A stretch of DNA of 64,000 nt from Undaria pinnatifida (GCA_012845835.1 JABAKD010000007.1:7514066-7578065); one strand, 5' to 3'. Counted from the stretch's first letter, positions 1 to 11,290 are shown. Notes: generated from the sequence alone by a model not told the origin. Numbers and translations: made by a program.

Positions 1-62
1 CGGGCAGAACCAGGGGAGAGGTGGCGGAGCTCAGTGTACGGGGCGGGGAGAGGTGATGGTAA

Positions 63-1343
63 GTGACAGGGCGGGCCTCGCCTGATGGGGGGCCGGACGG
101 CAAGTGGCGCAATGCGGAGGGTGGAGTTTCGCCGTTCGTGGACACCAGTAAGTCGGTGGGACTGACTGGCGCGCCCCAACCGGGATCGGTGTCGCAAGCG
201 GTGTTCGTGGGTGAGTCGTGTGACCGTAAATGTGCCGAGTGGGTTCTTGACAGTAGGACAACTTTTACTGACCAGCATAGCGGTAAGAAACGTTGCAACG
301 CTAGAAATGATGGTTGTCAGTTGCCGGACTCTGTTGGTAACGAGCCGGAACAGAGTGGCGGTAGGGTCACGCAGCGTTGCCAGGAGAAAGGTGAGTTGCC
401 GAACCCTGGTAGTTTCGATAAAAAATTCAATCACACGGTGCATAATTACGGTGGGCATGGCCAGTCGCCTGTCCGTGATGGTCCCCAGTTGGGACTGTCT
501 AAAAACAATAACGCAAGACAGATTTACTGTGGGCATGGCCAGTTGCCTGCCTTTGATCGTTCCGAGTCGGAACAGGATAGCAGTAAATCTAGACAGCGTT
601 ACCAAGGTCATGTCCAGTTGCCTGGCCTTGGTCGTGCCCAGTCGGCGCAAGGCTTGCGAGAGTACTCAAAAGCACCGCAGGGGCGGCATGGTCACGACCA
701 GTTGCCGGATCATGAGTCCCGGGCGGAAAATAAATTCCAGAGTCATGGTCAGTTGCCTAACGTTGGTCGTGTCCAGTCGGCGCAAGGCTGGCGAGAGTCC
801 TCAAAGGCAACCAACTTGAGCGAGTACGCAAACGAAAAATATGTACCCGAGTCGGGGCGACAAGTAGCCCCTTTAGATGGAAAAGAATCGTACTACACAC
901 AAGTTCAGACATGCAATGTAAGCAACAATGGCAACAGCAGAATAGCAAAAATCGCTGAGCTGAACGGAAGATGGAATCAAACGAAGGTGTCGATGGCCGC
1001 CGAAAACCGCGACCTTGCTAGAACGAAACGAGTCATTCGAGAGATGGCAGGAATAGGCACAGAGCTGTTACATGTACGCGATGGTAGTGTGGGAGACGTG
1101 GCTGTTGGAATCGGAGGCACCTTGGTGTCACCTCCTTTCTCTCTCAGCCAAGTGGAACACTATTTTGGGCTTATTAAGGGCTTCCCAGCAATAACGGAGC
1201 TCGTAGACATTATCAAGAATGGCGTCCCGGTAAAAACATCGGTCACGGACCTCGACCCAACCAGAGCAATGCAGTATGGAAATCACAGCACCGTGGCAGA
1301 ACACATGGACGTGGTTTGGAAAAAACTGTATGAAGATATTTGA
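63..1343 (+). pseudogene. gag-like region fused in frame to the amino end of the retrotransposon RT
   Basis: An open frame of about 426 codons, bounded upstream by TAA at 60-62. It has no ATG until about residue 308, so the true start lies upstream or is lost. Residues ~130-275 hold at least five copies of a short GHxQLP motif spaced roughly 25-45 residues apart. The last ~60 residues resemble the conserved segment that precedes the fingers of DIRS/Ngaro-type RT, including a YGNHST stretch. The frame closes at TGA 1341-1343 but the same frame continues at 1344-1694 with RT sequence. The stop is therefore either a nonsense mutation or a readthrough site. I favour mutation, because the element has other lesions. 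No zinc knuckle is visible. Confidence 0.6.
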
Positions 1344-3112
1344 CGAAATCGAGTGCTCGTGTTTGAAAGAGAATCCGCTGCCTCTTTAAAAGGGCTGCGG
1401 GTGGCACCTCTGGGGGCGGTGGTCACACACAAGGTCAGAATCATTAACGACTACTCGTTTGAGGCCGGAGCGGCCAGGGGGGAGAAGGGGGGACTGAACA
1501 GAGACACACAAACTGAAGATGTACCAAAATGTCTCTGTGGTGACGCCCTCCCCGCACTTCTAAAGGCTCTAACAGACCTTCGAATAAGGTTCCCCAACCG
1601 TCGTATACTGTTGGCAAAGGCAGACGTAACTGACGCTTTCAGGAATGTTAGAATTGCACCGCTCCAGAGGCACAGAACTTTTGTTACGTGGTAGACGATG
1701 TGTTGGTATCGGATTTCAGACTCACCTTTGGATGGGCAGCCTCGCCAGGGTACTGGGGCCTAATGGCCGCAGCGGCCGAACACGCCCACTGTAACACTAC
1801 GGTAAATAGCGCCGGTATCATACCAGAAGGGAAGGCCATGATGTCGCACGTCAAAATCGTGAAGCCATGGGAGAACGGAAGTCCAACCCGGATTCCGACC
1901 GGAGTAAGAGTTAACTCCCCGAAAAGGGGCGGGCCAAGCGAACCGTTTTTAACGTCCGTGTACGTTGATGATTTTATTATGGCCAGCGTGCAGCTCAACG
2001 CTTCAGATCCGACAGCCCTCACAGCGTCGGCTTCTCTCGCATCAGATAACGTAAGATTATTTGGGCCAGGCGAAAAAGGTGAAACTCCAATTCTTGCCCC
2101 GAAGAAGAGCACGAATTGGAATTCAACTGTAGATGCTCTCGGTTTTACCATCAACACCCACACCGTGCGAATCTCTGTCACTAAGGAAAAGATAGAAGCG
2201 ATTAGACTACTCCTAGAACTTGAGTGGCCGAGTAGCAAAACGCATGCAGGCGCGCAGGCCGTTCTCAGCATGGCCGGGAAATTATGGAACCTCACGTATG
2301 TAGTCAGAGCGGGAAGATATTTTGTCTGGCAGCTTTTACGTTTCACCGATCTTCACAAAATAGCTAAGTCGAAAAAACGGACGCGGAGAGTAGTTAAACT
2401 GGGCTGGGAGTTCCACAATGATATTGCCTTCTGGAAGTGGGCAATCGACCACAACTTGGTTAACGCCGGGGAGTCGCTTGGGGCACCTTTTTACGCACAC
2501 GTACAACGAACTGCCTTACGACGATACTACTCAGACGCAAGCTTTACTGCAGTCGGGGGGTTTTGCCCAGAGCTCCAGGTGTATTGGAGATACGATCTGA
2601 ACCACCGGCTGTCCGAGCTTCTGCGAAAACAGGTGGTGACAAAGGGCGAGGACGCAATAACGATCAACTTGCTCGAACTGTGTGGCATGGTAATGACAGC
2701 GTACGTGACACAAGTCCTTTTGAAAGATAGGCCGAAAACGCCAGGAGATCCAGTACTGTTGAGAGGAGACAACGTGGCAGCGGTGTCGTGGATTAACAGA
2801 TGTGGAGGATCACGTAACAGACGTGCGGCCCTATCCATGAGATTACTGGGTAGACTGGAAATCACGAGCGATTGGACCCATGACGCAAAACATATTCCCG
2901 GTGTGCAGAATGTGGTGGCTGACGGGATTTCAAGATGGCCAAAAGAACAGATCGCGCGCAACATGCAGCCCCTCGTACACGGGGAATGGAGAGAGCAAAG
3001 TATAGGTCAGAGCGGGTGCGGATTTTTCGAGACAATTATACAGCCCAAATTTCCCACAGAGTACATGGATGACGATGTATGGGATGCGATGACACGAACA
3101 GCAGAATCATGA
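1344..3112 (+). pseudogene. Reverse transcriptase and RNase H of the Ngaro-like element (frameshifted)
   Basis: The frame at 1344-1694 gives RT motifs including KADVTDAFRNV. It then hits TAG, and the frame starting at ~1686 continues with LTFGWAASPGYW and the catalytic YVDDF motif (around 1960-1975). A one-base indel near 1685 explains the break. Downstream, 2520-2945 encodes an RNase H-like domain: SDAS, NLLEL, RGDNVAAVSW and VVADGISRWP supply the acidic residues and fit the DIRS/Ngaro RNase H pattern. The product would copy element RNA into DNA and degrade the template. The stop TGA (3110-3112) overlaps an ATG at 3109, the usual compact spacing before the recombinase ORF. Confidence 0.8.
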
Positions 3113-4381
3113 ACACTTGCTCAAACCCCTCCGAGCAGGATCATACGCGGGAGAGGGAGGGAATGAGGACGAGGCGAAAAGACTGGTTGAGACCCTAGCG
3201 TTGGCCTCGGTGGGGGGAAGCACGCAAAAGGTGTACTGGAATAAATGGAAAACGTGGTGTCGTCTCAGGGCGATAGAAGGGAAGGGGGCGTGGCTGTTAG
3301 AAAGAGACGGAGTCGATGCGGCAGTTACAGAGCTGACGAAATTCATGGCGTTGCGATGCTTTAGCTTCAAAAACCAGAGTCAGACGGTTCGGGGTTACCT
3401 AGCAGCGATCAAGTATTTCCACAGAATGTTTGAGGGTTGGGAATTGCCCACTTCACACTGCATGGTGACAGCAGTAGGGAAAGGAATCGACAGAGCACAC
3501 GGTAAGTCGGAGGTACGCCCCAAGGTAAGGAAACCTCTGTCGTGGGAACTGCTAACCAAGGGGAGGGGGTGCGTGGCCGGTGTAGAGACCGAAGGATGGG
3601 TAGTGTGGTGCGGTCTCGCTTTGTCGTTTCATCTATTGTGCAGTGCCTCGGAAATTTGGCGTTTGGTAATGGCCTGGTACACCCGGACTTTTGTCTGACG
3701 AGAAGGGACTTGGTTTTTTTTGCGGGAGCGTCGCAACTGGCGTGGGATGACAGGCGCATAGCGGACAGAGTAGAAGTGACGTTCCGCACGCCCAAGTCAG
3801 ACAACAAGAGGTTGGGAGCAACGGTTACCAGGACGAGCGTAACGGTAGGGAAGGATCAAGCGACGAGGGGTGTGAGTGGTTACGGGGCCCTAGAAATAAT
3901 TCTGGACCTGCTAGACCTTCACCCCGAATTGAGCGGGTCAGCACCACTCATGCAGACACGCACGGCAAGCGGGTGGAAGGTTATCTCGCGTGCGGTAGCG
4001 ACGAAGGCCTTGAGGCGGATGGTCAGTAGTTTGGGGAGAGACCCGACGCAGTACGCCTTACACTCTGGTAGGATTGGTGGGGCTACGCAGTTGGCGGCAC
4101 AAGGTGCTTCGGACATTCAGATCCAAAGAGCGGGGAGGTGGAAGTCTCTGGCGTTCATGGTTTACGTAAGAGCGGGAGGGGAGGGGGCAGACTTTGTGTC
4201 AGAAGCTCTAACAAGGTATGGCGGGGAGAGAAGTAACAAGATAAGTTTCAGAGATATTCAGGCTTGCCCAATGGAGAAAAGTGGGGCCAGGGTTTCCGTT
4301 TTTCTCGGCGGTACGGGGCCGAAACGTAAACGTAGCGGGTTAGCCCGAAGGGTGTTTTTCCATGTTCAGTTCTGGGAGTAG
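3109..4381 (+). pseudogene. Tyrosine recombinase of the Ngaro-like element (frameshifted, catalytic Arg lost)
   Basis: Frame 3117-~3660 gives the core-binding part. Frame ~3656-4381 gives the catalytic part with HSGRIGGAT (box II H-x-x-R) and GRWKSLAFMVYVR, whose tyrosine is the likely nucleophile. The first catalytic arginine, normally in an LLRASE-like motif, reads CSASE here (codon AGT at about 3642), so it appears replaced by serine. The frame breaks within a few codons of this site. The ATG at 3109 is in a third frame that closes soon after, so another indel near 3160-3190 is likely. The enzyme would integrate the cDNA circle. The last ~34 codons lie inside direct repeat B1 and are duplicated in B2. 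Confidence 0.75.
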
Positions 4382-4475
4382 GTTATCCCATTGTACCATG
4401 TGGGTGGCTTACAGGCAACATTTTACTGCGTAAATTAATTCCACAATTCTTGAGCCAAAATATAACAAATTAATA
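4279..4475 (+). repeat. Direct repeat B1 of the Ngaro-like element
   Basis: About 197 bp, beginning AAGTGGGGCCAGGGTTTCCG and ending near CTTGAGCCAAAATATAA. It is nearly identical to 4792-4989, with a few substitutions and short indels. It covers the last codons of the recombinase and the 3' untranslated tail. Confidence 0.85.
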
Positions 4476-4791
4476 TATTCAAATTCATTTTGAATATGGA
4501 GTTTGTGCAATTTGAGGAGGCAAGAATGTGGAAGGGGAGAGGGGTTGTATTATAGTGGAAGGCTTTCGGTGAAAGTGCCGTGGGAGCTTGACACTTCCAT
4601 GCGAGCAGCGAAACGAACTGCGGAGCAACACGCAGACGCAAGGGAAGGTGCAGCGAGCATCGGTTTCGTATTTCGGGTTTGATCGTTTTTTCCCCACCTT
4701 CCCGCCCTAACGCTCAAGAGACGGGGGGGGGGGGGGGGGGCAGTAAGGTTTTTAGTATAATACGAAATATAAGTGTAACATAGTAGCAGAG
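4476..4791 (+). repeat. Spacer between B repeats, candidate A2 block, with an 18 bp G run
   Basis: A unique ~315 bp stretch between the two B repeats. In split-direct-repeat elements this position holds a copy of the 5' terminal block, but I see no match to bases 1-62, so A1 would have to lie outside the window. A pure G tract occupies about 4723-4740. Confidence 0.5.
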
Positions 4792-4989
4792 AAGTGGGGC
4801 CAGGGTTTCCGTTTTTCTCGGCGGTACGGGGCCGAAACGTAAACGTAGCGGGTTAGCCCGAAGGGTGTTTTTCCATGTTTAGTTCTCGGAGTAGGTTATT
4901 CCATTGTTGTACCATGTGGGTGCCTTACAGGCATCATTTTACTGCGTAAATTAATTCCACAATTCTTGAGCCAAAATATAAACAAAATA
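4792..4989 (+). repeat. Direct repeat B2 of the Ngaro-like element
   Basis: Second copy of the B block, same order and strand as B1, marking the probable right end of the element near 4990. Confidence 0.85.
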
Positions 4990-5825
4990 ACATAATTGTA
5001 CTTGTATGTATTCAAAATATGGTACGTATCGTTATCGTATACGGTACCCGGTGTACGTCATACGTACATACTATACGTATCGTTCGCGTATATAGTGCCA
5101 GGCATATGTTATCGTATGTATTCGCGGAACAATAAAAGAGGCAACAAGAAAATGGCTTATTGTGGCTGGCACCATCTCAGGGGTCAGATAGTGGCGAGAC
5201 ACCTCATTTTGTTGGATTTCCAATCTGGGGAACATAGTGGGCCAACTTTAGTCTCCATACGAGGGGTACACCCTATTTCTTTAGTCTTATGTTGCTGATA
5301 AGATTATGAACGAGCAACAAAGTGGTACGATAACGTTTGGCCTTATTACTTGCTGTGTTTGCAACGTTGGTCTCTGTCTCGTCAAAAATCTTGTTTATCC
5401 AAATGATTAGGCATAGTCACGGACACTGGTTGTGCTGGAAATATATGCATGGACGGGTGGAGAGATCAGTTTGATGTGCAGAACACCCACACACCCCGCG
5501 TCAACTGCAGCAGCAGTACAGCAGTACCGAAAACGTTGGAAGGTCCCGGACGTTTGTGGCTATTCTTGCATGTATGAACCGGGTACAGTTCGTTGGAGAA
5601 TAATACCAGGTATGTCAATTTCAATTATTATTTTCCGATCGGAATACTGTAATGCAGATCTCGCTATCACATCATCGAAGTCTAGAATTCTTGAACTATT
5701 CTCTGTGTTTCATTTCCTGGGATACCGGACAAAGTATTTTTCAAGTTCGACATAATTTAGGATCGCCTAGACCTAGCACCACGCGTATAACAAGCTGCTA
5801 CATATAACAAGCTGCTACATATTTT
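4990..5825. other. Intergenic; ACGTAT-rich patch, no gene recognised
   Basis: Bases 5025-5115 are rich in overlapping ATACGTA / TACGTAT palindromic words. Two short open frames (4996-5298 and 5432-5755) show no domain and no similarity I recognise. A 16 bp unit is duplicated at about 5788-5820, just left of the modular element. Confidence 0.5.
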
Positions 5826-6885
5826 TGATCTCACAGCCGAAGTGTATTTGAATATTATTTGTGACCTAAACCTCCTAAAAAATCCCCCCCCCCCCCCCCC
5901 CCGCCTCTTGCCCTCCCTTACTCGAACGCCCCACCAAATATCGAAATCCGCCACATTAATAAACACTTCACGCACAGGATATCACCTCATTATCTTTCGA
6001 GAGCCATCTATGCCGCTGTGTTCCCCCCCCCCCCGCCCCGCCTCGAACGCCCCCTTCTTCCCCATCACCCGCACCATCGCCTAGACCTAGCACCACACGT
6101 ATAACAAACCCCTCACCTAAAGCCCATCCTCCCCCCCCCCTCCACCCCCCCCCGCCCCCACACCCCCGCCCCCCCCCCCCGCCCCCACACCCCCCACCTC
6201 CCCCCCAACCCATCCCAACCCCACCCCCTCGAACACTCCACCCTCTCTTTACACATTGATTGTACGACTTACCCCAGGATATACATGATAAACTGATGTA
6301 TTATTTCCAAAACCGTCACATTTATCCTCTCAAAATAATGTATAGTTTCCAGGCACATATTGAGCTGCCCCACACGGTCCCCTCCCCCCCCCCCGCCCCA
6401 ACCCCCCCCCCCGCCCCCAATAATATACTGGTGCCAAAACCGTCAGATTTATCCCCTCGAAAAGATTTATAGCTTACACGCGCAAATTGCCCCCTTTCCC
6501 CCCCCCCCCCCCCCCCCCTCCAAACCCGCTCGCTTTTGATCAAACCCAGGCCCCCACGTCCTTCAGAACTCCGCCCCACCCCCCTCACCGGTTATTCGAC
6601 TTACAAGATTCACTAGATAAAAGGATACATTTCCCTTCACAGCTGTCAGATTTTGTCCCCCTCAGAAACGGGTTTTATAGTTTCTGCGCACAGACTGACT
6701 AAAATCATCCTGTTGACCCTGATAGCTACACTGTAGTTGTAAGGGGAGTCGCCGACCTATATCCTTAATGAGGACACACAACTCGTAATGCGCGCGATCG
6801 GAGTATCACACACAGCTTGCAAAGATGAGTTTCGACGAAATCTTCGATCTCACAGCTGGAGTGTATTTTCATTTTTTATAATATC
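5826..6885 (+). mobile_element. C-rich modular element, complete copy
   Basis: The left end starts TTGATCTCACAGCCGAAGTG followed by GTGACCTAAACC. The right end is a ~280 bp conserved segment (6595-6885) finishing TTCGATCTCACAGCTGGAGT and an AT-rich tail. In between, short conserved modules alternate with pure or nearly pure C tracts (about 5885-5902, 6028-6045, 6125-6215, 6390-6415, 6497-6520). A ~24 bp motif is therefore in direct orientation at both ends. There is no coding capacity; the proline- or glycine-rich frames come from the C/G tracts. Confidence 0.7.
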
Positions 6886-7000
6886 TTTGATCTCACAGCC
6901 GAAGTGTATTTGAATATTATTTGTGACCTAACCCTCCTAAAAAATCCCCCCCCCCCCCCCCCCCCCCCCCCCTTTGCTCTCCCTTACTCAAACGCCCCAC
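6886..7000 (+). mobile_element. C-rich modular element, left-end fragment
   Basis: Repeats the left end of the 5826 copy almost base for base (terminal motif, GTGACCTA box, AAAAAATCC then a ~27 bp C run). It stops after the CAAACGCCCCACC module. It starts directly behind the right end of the preceding copy, so the two are in tandem. Confidence 0.7.
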
Positions 7001-7149
7001 CAATAGCTTACCCAAACTAAGCCTAAGATCATCAGTGTATTATGCAGTAGTACGCCTATCGCAGAAATTGGGACTGCGTTGACAATTGTCTTTTTTGACC
7101 ATTGAACATGTTGTTTTTCGCCCCTTTTGAGGCGGGTTTTTGCCCGGGA

Positions 7150-7800
7150 ATTACCCGTACCTAGGAACTCTGTGAGGTCTGCACAACCCTACCTGTACCC
7201 GGAACGGCTGTGAGTTCTGTACGACATTCATACCCGTACCCGAATTTTGCATTTTCCTTCTGTCTGTAGGGTGCACACAAAACAAACCTGGGGTATATAC
7301 CACGAATATTACCCTACAAAGAACTTCTGTAACTTCTGCAGGACACTCATATGACACAACCTTACCCGGAACTCCTGGAAGTTCTGTACGACGGTACAAC
7401 AAATACCCGGGGTACGGGTACATCATGTGTAATACATACCTGTCCGGAACTCCTCGAAGTTCTGTACGCCCGTGCCGCCACGAAAGCCGGAAGTTCCGGA
7501 AGTTTTGTAAGACTTTCATACTCGAGCCAGGAAGTTCTGGAAGTCCTGTAAGACTTTCATACCCGTACCTGTAACTTCTGCGGGTTCTGGAAGACCCGTG
7601 CCTAAACACCCGGGGTACGGGTAAATCATGTTTTGTATCTTCGGAACTTCTGCCAGTTATGTATCCCCGTGCCACAATACCCGGAATTTCTGGAAGCTCT
7701 GTAACACTTTCCTACCCGTACCCGAAACTTCTGGAAGTTCTGTAATACCCCAAATATACCGTTACTCGGAATCCAGAAACCCTACACAACTTAAGCGTGA
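7150..7800 (+). repeat. Degenerate minisatellite, CCCGTACCCGGAACTTCTGG-type units
   Basis: About 15 imperfect units of roughly 40 bp built from CCCGTACC, CGGAACTTCTGGAAGTTCTG and TACGACATTCAT words, with partial deletions. A related array lies in the opposite orientation at 51840-52440. Confidence 0.7.
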
Positions 7801-7864
7801 AAACATGTTACTGAATTCTGTACGCATGGTTGCGTGTAAGTGTTGTTTTTTTGCACGTGTAAAG

Positions 7865-8095
7865 TTGAATGCCGTGGTATGTCGTGAGATGCCACGGCCA
7901 CGCATAAGATGCCATTCGATGCCGTGAAATGTCGTGAGGTCTTTTGAGATGACATGGGATGTCCCCAAGGCATCCCATGGAATGCCATAAAATGTCGTGA
8001 GTTTTCATGAGGTGCAATGGGATGTCCCATAGCATCTCATGTCTCATGGATCGTGAGATGCCATGATATGTCCTGCATGGGATGCCGCATGAAAA
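7865..8095. repeat. Degenerate ATGCCATG / CATGGGATG word cluster
   Basis: Many short near-palindromic words (GATGCCATG, CATCCCATGG, ATGTCGTGAG) recur without a fixed period over ~230 bp. The same vocabulary reappears at 9000-9110. Minus-strand open frames here follow from the repeat. Confidence 0.5.
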
Positions 8096-8194
8096 CAAAA
8101 TAGTATAGAGCATTTTATTGGTTAGGCTTCAACCCTCTATATTGAAGGTATCACGTTGTTTTTTATAGCGTTATTCAGCGCCTCGTGTATATTA

Positions 8195-8935
8195 TTATGA
8201 AAAAAACAATACACTCCCGCCAGTGTGAGATCGAAGATTTTGTTGAAATTCGTATTTGCAAGCTGTGTGTGATACCCCGATCGCGGGCATTGCTGGGTGC
8301 GTGTCCTCATTAAGGATATATAGGACGGCGACTCCCCTTGGAACTACAGTGTAGCTATATCACGGTCAACAGGGTGAGGTTAGTCAGTCTGTTCGCGTAA
8401 ACTATAAAACCCGTTTTTGATGGGGACAAAATATGTCAGCTGCGGAAGGAAATGCATCCGTTTATCAAGTGTATCCTGTAAGTCGTGAAACCGGTGATGA
8501 GAAGGCGGAGTGTTCGAAGGAGTGGGAAGAAAGGGATTTCCAACAGCTTTATGTCGAATAGATGTAGGGGTTTGCTATACCCGTGGTGCTAGGTCTAGGC
8601 GATGGTGCGTGCGGTGTGGAAGGCGGGGGGGGGGGAGAGGAAGAATTGGAGGTACAGCATGAATGGGTAAAAAGTTAGGGAGTGAGGTGGTATCAACTGC
8701 GTGGTAATGTTTATTACTTTGGCAGATTTCGATTTCAGGGGGGTCGTTTGATCAAGAGGGAGCGGGGGAAAAAGGAGGGGTTGGGAACACGGGATTAATG
8801 GGAGCTACGCTATATCAGTTGCCTGGTGGTGTGTATTACCCTGGTGGAGATTGGAGGAGGAGGGGGCATTGGTGGGAGGGGGGGGGGGAGTGGGGCGGTG
8901 AAATGGACTACCGCATAGATGGCTAGAAATAAAAC
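8195..8935 (-). mobile_element. C-rich modular element, minus strand, left end missing
   Basis: Begins with the reverse complement of the conserved right end (GTGTGAGATCGAAGATTTTG at ~8223, TCATTAAGGATATATAGG at ~8310). It runs through G-rich modules, including GTGCTAGGTCTAGGCGATGG at ~8586, to GGCTAGAAATAAAACTATA at ~8920. The expected outer terminal motif is absent on the right. Confidence 0.65.
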
Positions 8936-8999
8936 TATATCGTTAGTTAGGGTGCGTGGGACAAACCGGGAAATATTTCGTGACATAAGACGCTGTGTT

Positions 9000-9112
9000 C
9001 ATGGCATGGCCACCGCACGTCGTGGCACGACCCTCGAGATGCTGCGACATGCCACGGCATGTCATGGGACATTCCATGCATGCCATCCCATGGGACGTTC
9101 TATGTGACGCCG
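9000..9112. repeat. Second ATGCCATG-type word cluster
   Basis: CATGGCATGG, CATGCCACGGCATG and CATGCATGCCATCCCATGG words match the cluster at 7865-8095. Confidence 0.45.
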
Positions 9113-9605
9113 CGAGAAATCAAGATAGTGTGAAACACTGAATAGTTTGCTCCCGGTCACCTCATTTTTTTTCTTTGAGGTATGCAGCAACTGCATTCAG
9201 CATGAAGGTAGCATATCCTTCCACCATCCGCCTCTGTCACCCCCCTCCCCCCCTCCACATACACACCAACCCCCTTTCTCTCCCTCTTCCCGCCACCCCC
9301 GCCCCACCAAAAAAAAAAATATTTTTCATATTTTGCCTCGGAACATAATACATTGCGTCTATGCCATATACGATTAGACACAATAGCCACGTGATATGGA
9401 ATGCGTGATTTTGTGCCTTGTGAAGGGCTCCGTCTAATTCGCTGGGCTGAAATATCACAGGATTTTACCTGCAAGAGGTACGGCGCAAAAAAAAACATAC
9501 AAAATTAGCTGATGGGGTATATCCACAATCTCAACATCGTGAACCCAGTTTCAACCACGGCGTCGAACGGACGCGACACTACTGAAAGGATTTACGTAGA
9601 ACAAA
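9113..9605. other. Intergenic; T, C and A homopolymer tracts, no gene recognised
   Basis: Contains a CCCC/CACC-rich patch at 9240-9305 followed by an A9 run. No domain is found in the short frames on either strand. Confidence 0.5.
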
Positions 9606-9614
9606 CGCGTGGCA

Positions 9615-10020
9615 AACGCGATGCATCACGCCTTGATTCCCATCAATCTGAGGTCCTCATCCACCTCATCCACTCCGTTCCGTGCAGTTACGATAAAAGT
9701 ATCGGACAAAATCAATGAAACGAACAAAACCACCGCTGTATCTCGTACGCTTTTCGTTGCCTTCAATTGTGTTCTGGTTTGCCTAGGCAATCTTTGCTTT
9801 TGCAATGGCCGCATCACGCCTCGCTTCCCATCAACGTGAGGTATCCATATTCTCCATACCATTAAGGTTACGATAAACGTGTCAGACGAAATAATACAAT
9901 GCACACCACCTCCGTCGCCCTTGCTAATTTCTCATTATGTTCAGTTGGATTCTGGTTCGACTAGCCAATCTTGCTTGGCCAACGGCATGTCGATCGTGTC
10001 ATGATAAACCCGAATGAACC
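9615..10020 (+). repeat. Imperfect tandem repeat, period about 183 bp
   Basis: Unit 1 starts near 9620 (GCATCACGCCTTGATTCCCA). Unit 2 starts near 9805 (GCATCACGCCTCGCTTCCCA). A third, partial unit starts near 9985. Shared words include ACGATAAA.GT.TC.GAC.AAAT and ATTGTGTTCTGGTT. The units have drifted considerably. Confidence 0.6.
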
Positions 10021-11015
10021 ATAATACACGTTAAAAAATGGATCAGAAGGCCACGCAAAAAACATGTCCCGTGCTGTTCCATTCCTCGCTCCGTTGACCG
10101 TTCGACCGCCACGTACTATAAATATAAAGCCAGGCTTTACGCTACACCTGCAATGTCAGTGCGACATTCACACGCCACCCTGTACGCTTTACGTTGAAAA
10201 ATGGCTATTCTATCCTGACCGCACGGGCAACATGCGAGCAAATCAAATATGCCCCTGCAACGATCAAACCCAAAAATCAATCATCTCGAGGTCAACTGGA
10301 TATGTGGCTATCCAGCATTGGCACTACTGTACTACTAGCAGATCAGAGATGTCTCGTGATTTAATCAATCAAAACGACCATGTCACTTGATCACCGCTCT
10401 TGCAGACGAACGATAGTATTCCCTTGGCATGGTATGAATGCATTCGCTAAAGCACTTGCACCGCAAACGTGCGTTAGCGGCAACAGTGGCCATATGCTCG
10501 TCGGCGTTGTATGTCAGAAGGGTGTTTTTCCCCTCCTTGCGTGTACATTGGAGTGTGTCGACAGGAATGAAGACGGGCAGTGTATTCGGACATGTACCAT
10601 GCGGGAGATTGCTTTCAAACTTCGCAATGAGGCGTTCTACTGGTTCAACGACAGCAAAAACGAGTGGCGAGTACGCCGGGGAAACGAATCACAATAATAC
10701 GAGTAACAAACAGGTGTCGTTATCACTGCACCTAGGTCTAAAGGAGATTGTTTTTGCATATATATATACAACTATTCGTTTCTGGCCAGGCTTACCGCGA
10801 TTGATACCCACAACCACGCAAGAAAATTTGACGTTTCTGCCCGTGTTACGTCATGTTTCCCGACGTTAAACCCCATGACGAACAAACGCGAACGGTTGGG
10901 AGCTTTTGGTACGTTTCGAAATTCCCGCCGTAACCTCGTCAGTTTTCCCGCTATCGCCGCAACTTGTTTTCGGTGTAGAAAACTTAAATCAGAAACAGGT
11001 AGGTCCTGTTCCACA
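10021..11015. other. Intergenic; unrecognised short open frames
   Basis: Two overlapping plus-strand open frames (10380-10697 and 10438-10869) and one at 10064-10390 show no signature I can name. A short TATATATA run sits at ~10760. I do not call genes here. Confidence 0.4.
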
Positions 11016-11019
11016 TAAG

Positions 11020-11290
11020 ATGGCACTTGCCCTACTTCAGAAATATTAGAAAGTCCCTGAGGTTCTCACACGAGGGACTCCATATCTTACCCGCAAAATG
11101 ACTTCGAGGACATTCGGTCACACAGCCCGACCTAAGCTTACATGCCGTAGTCCAAAAATAGGGTGTGCTCGTGAAATTACTTCATTGACCGGCAGTTCCT
11201 CACGTGAGGAACTCAATCGCCCAGGGACGGTTTGGCGCAAAACGTGCAACCCCTGCGGTGGGATGACCCTGAAATGGCAATTGCTATAAT
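11020..11290 (+). mobile_element. MITE-like repeat, copy a
   Basis: Two palindromic CCTCACGTGAGG-type motifs (about 11060 and 11203) flank a core with AAAATGACTTCGAGGACATT. The right end GCAACCCCTGCGGTGGGATG matches the terminal inverted repeat seen more clearly in the copy at 48947-49192. The left terminal repeat is degraded. Confidence 0.55.

Larger units (their letters stand above)
1..4990 (+). mobile_element. Ngaro-like tyrosine-recombinase retrotransposon, degenerate, 5' end outside window
   Basis: Three consecutive coding blocks on the plus strand read as gag-like/RT amino end, RT plus RNase H, and tyrosine recombinase, the order known for Ngaro-type elements. No integrase, protease or LTR is visible. 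The 3' end carries a ~197 bp direct repeat (4279-4475 and 4792-4989) around a ~315 bp spacer, as expected for the B1-A2-B2 part of split direct repeats. The matching 5' A1 block is not seen and may lie left of the window. The copy is inactive: an in-frame stop at 1341, frameshifts near 1685 and 3660, and loss of a catalytic arginine. Family assignment rests on motifs I recognise; subfamily is inference. Confidence 0.8.

Noticed and set aside
7150..7800. CRISPR-like array
   Set aside because: Repeats are degenerate, spacers are not unique, and the context is a eukaryotic nuclear genome.
10064..10869. Overlapping plus-strand frames as a small gene
   Set aside because: No domain, no consistent frame and no splice or codon signal that distinguishes them from chance.
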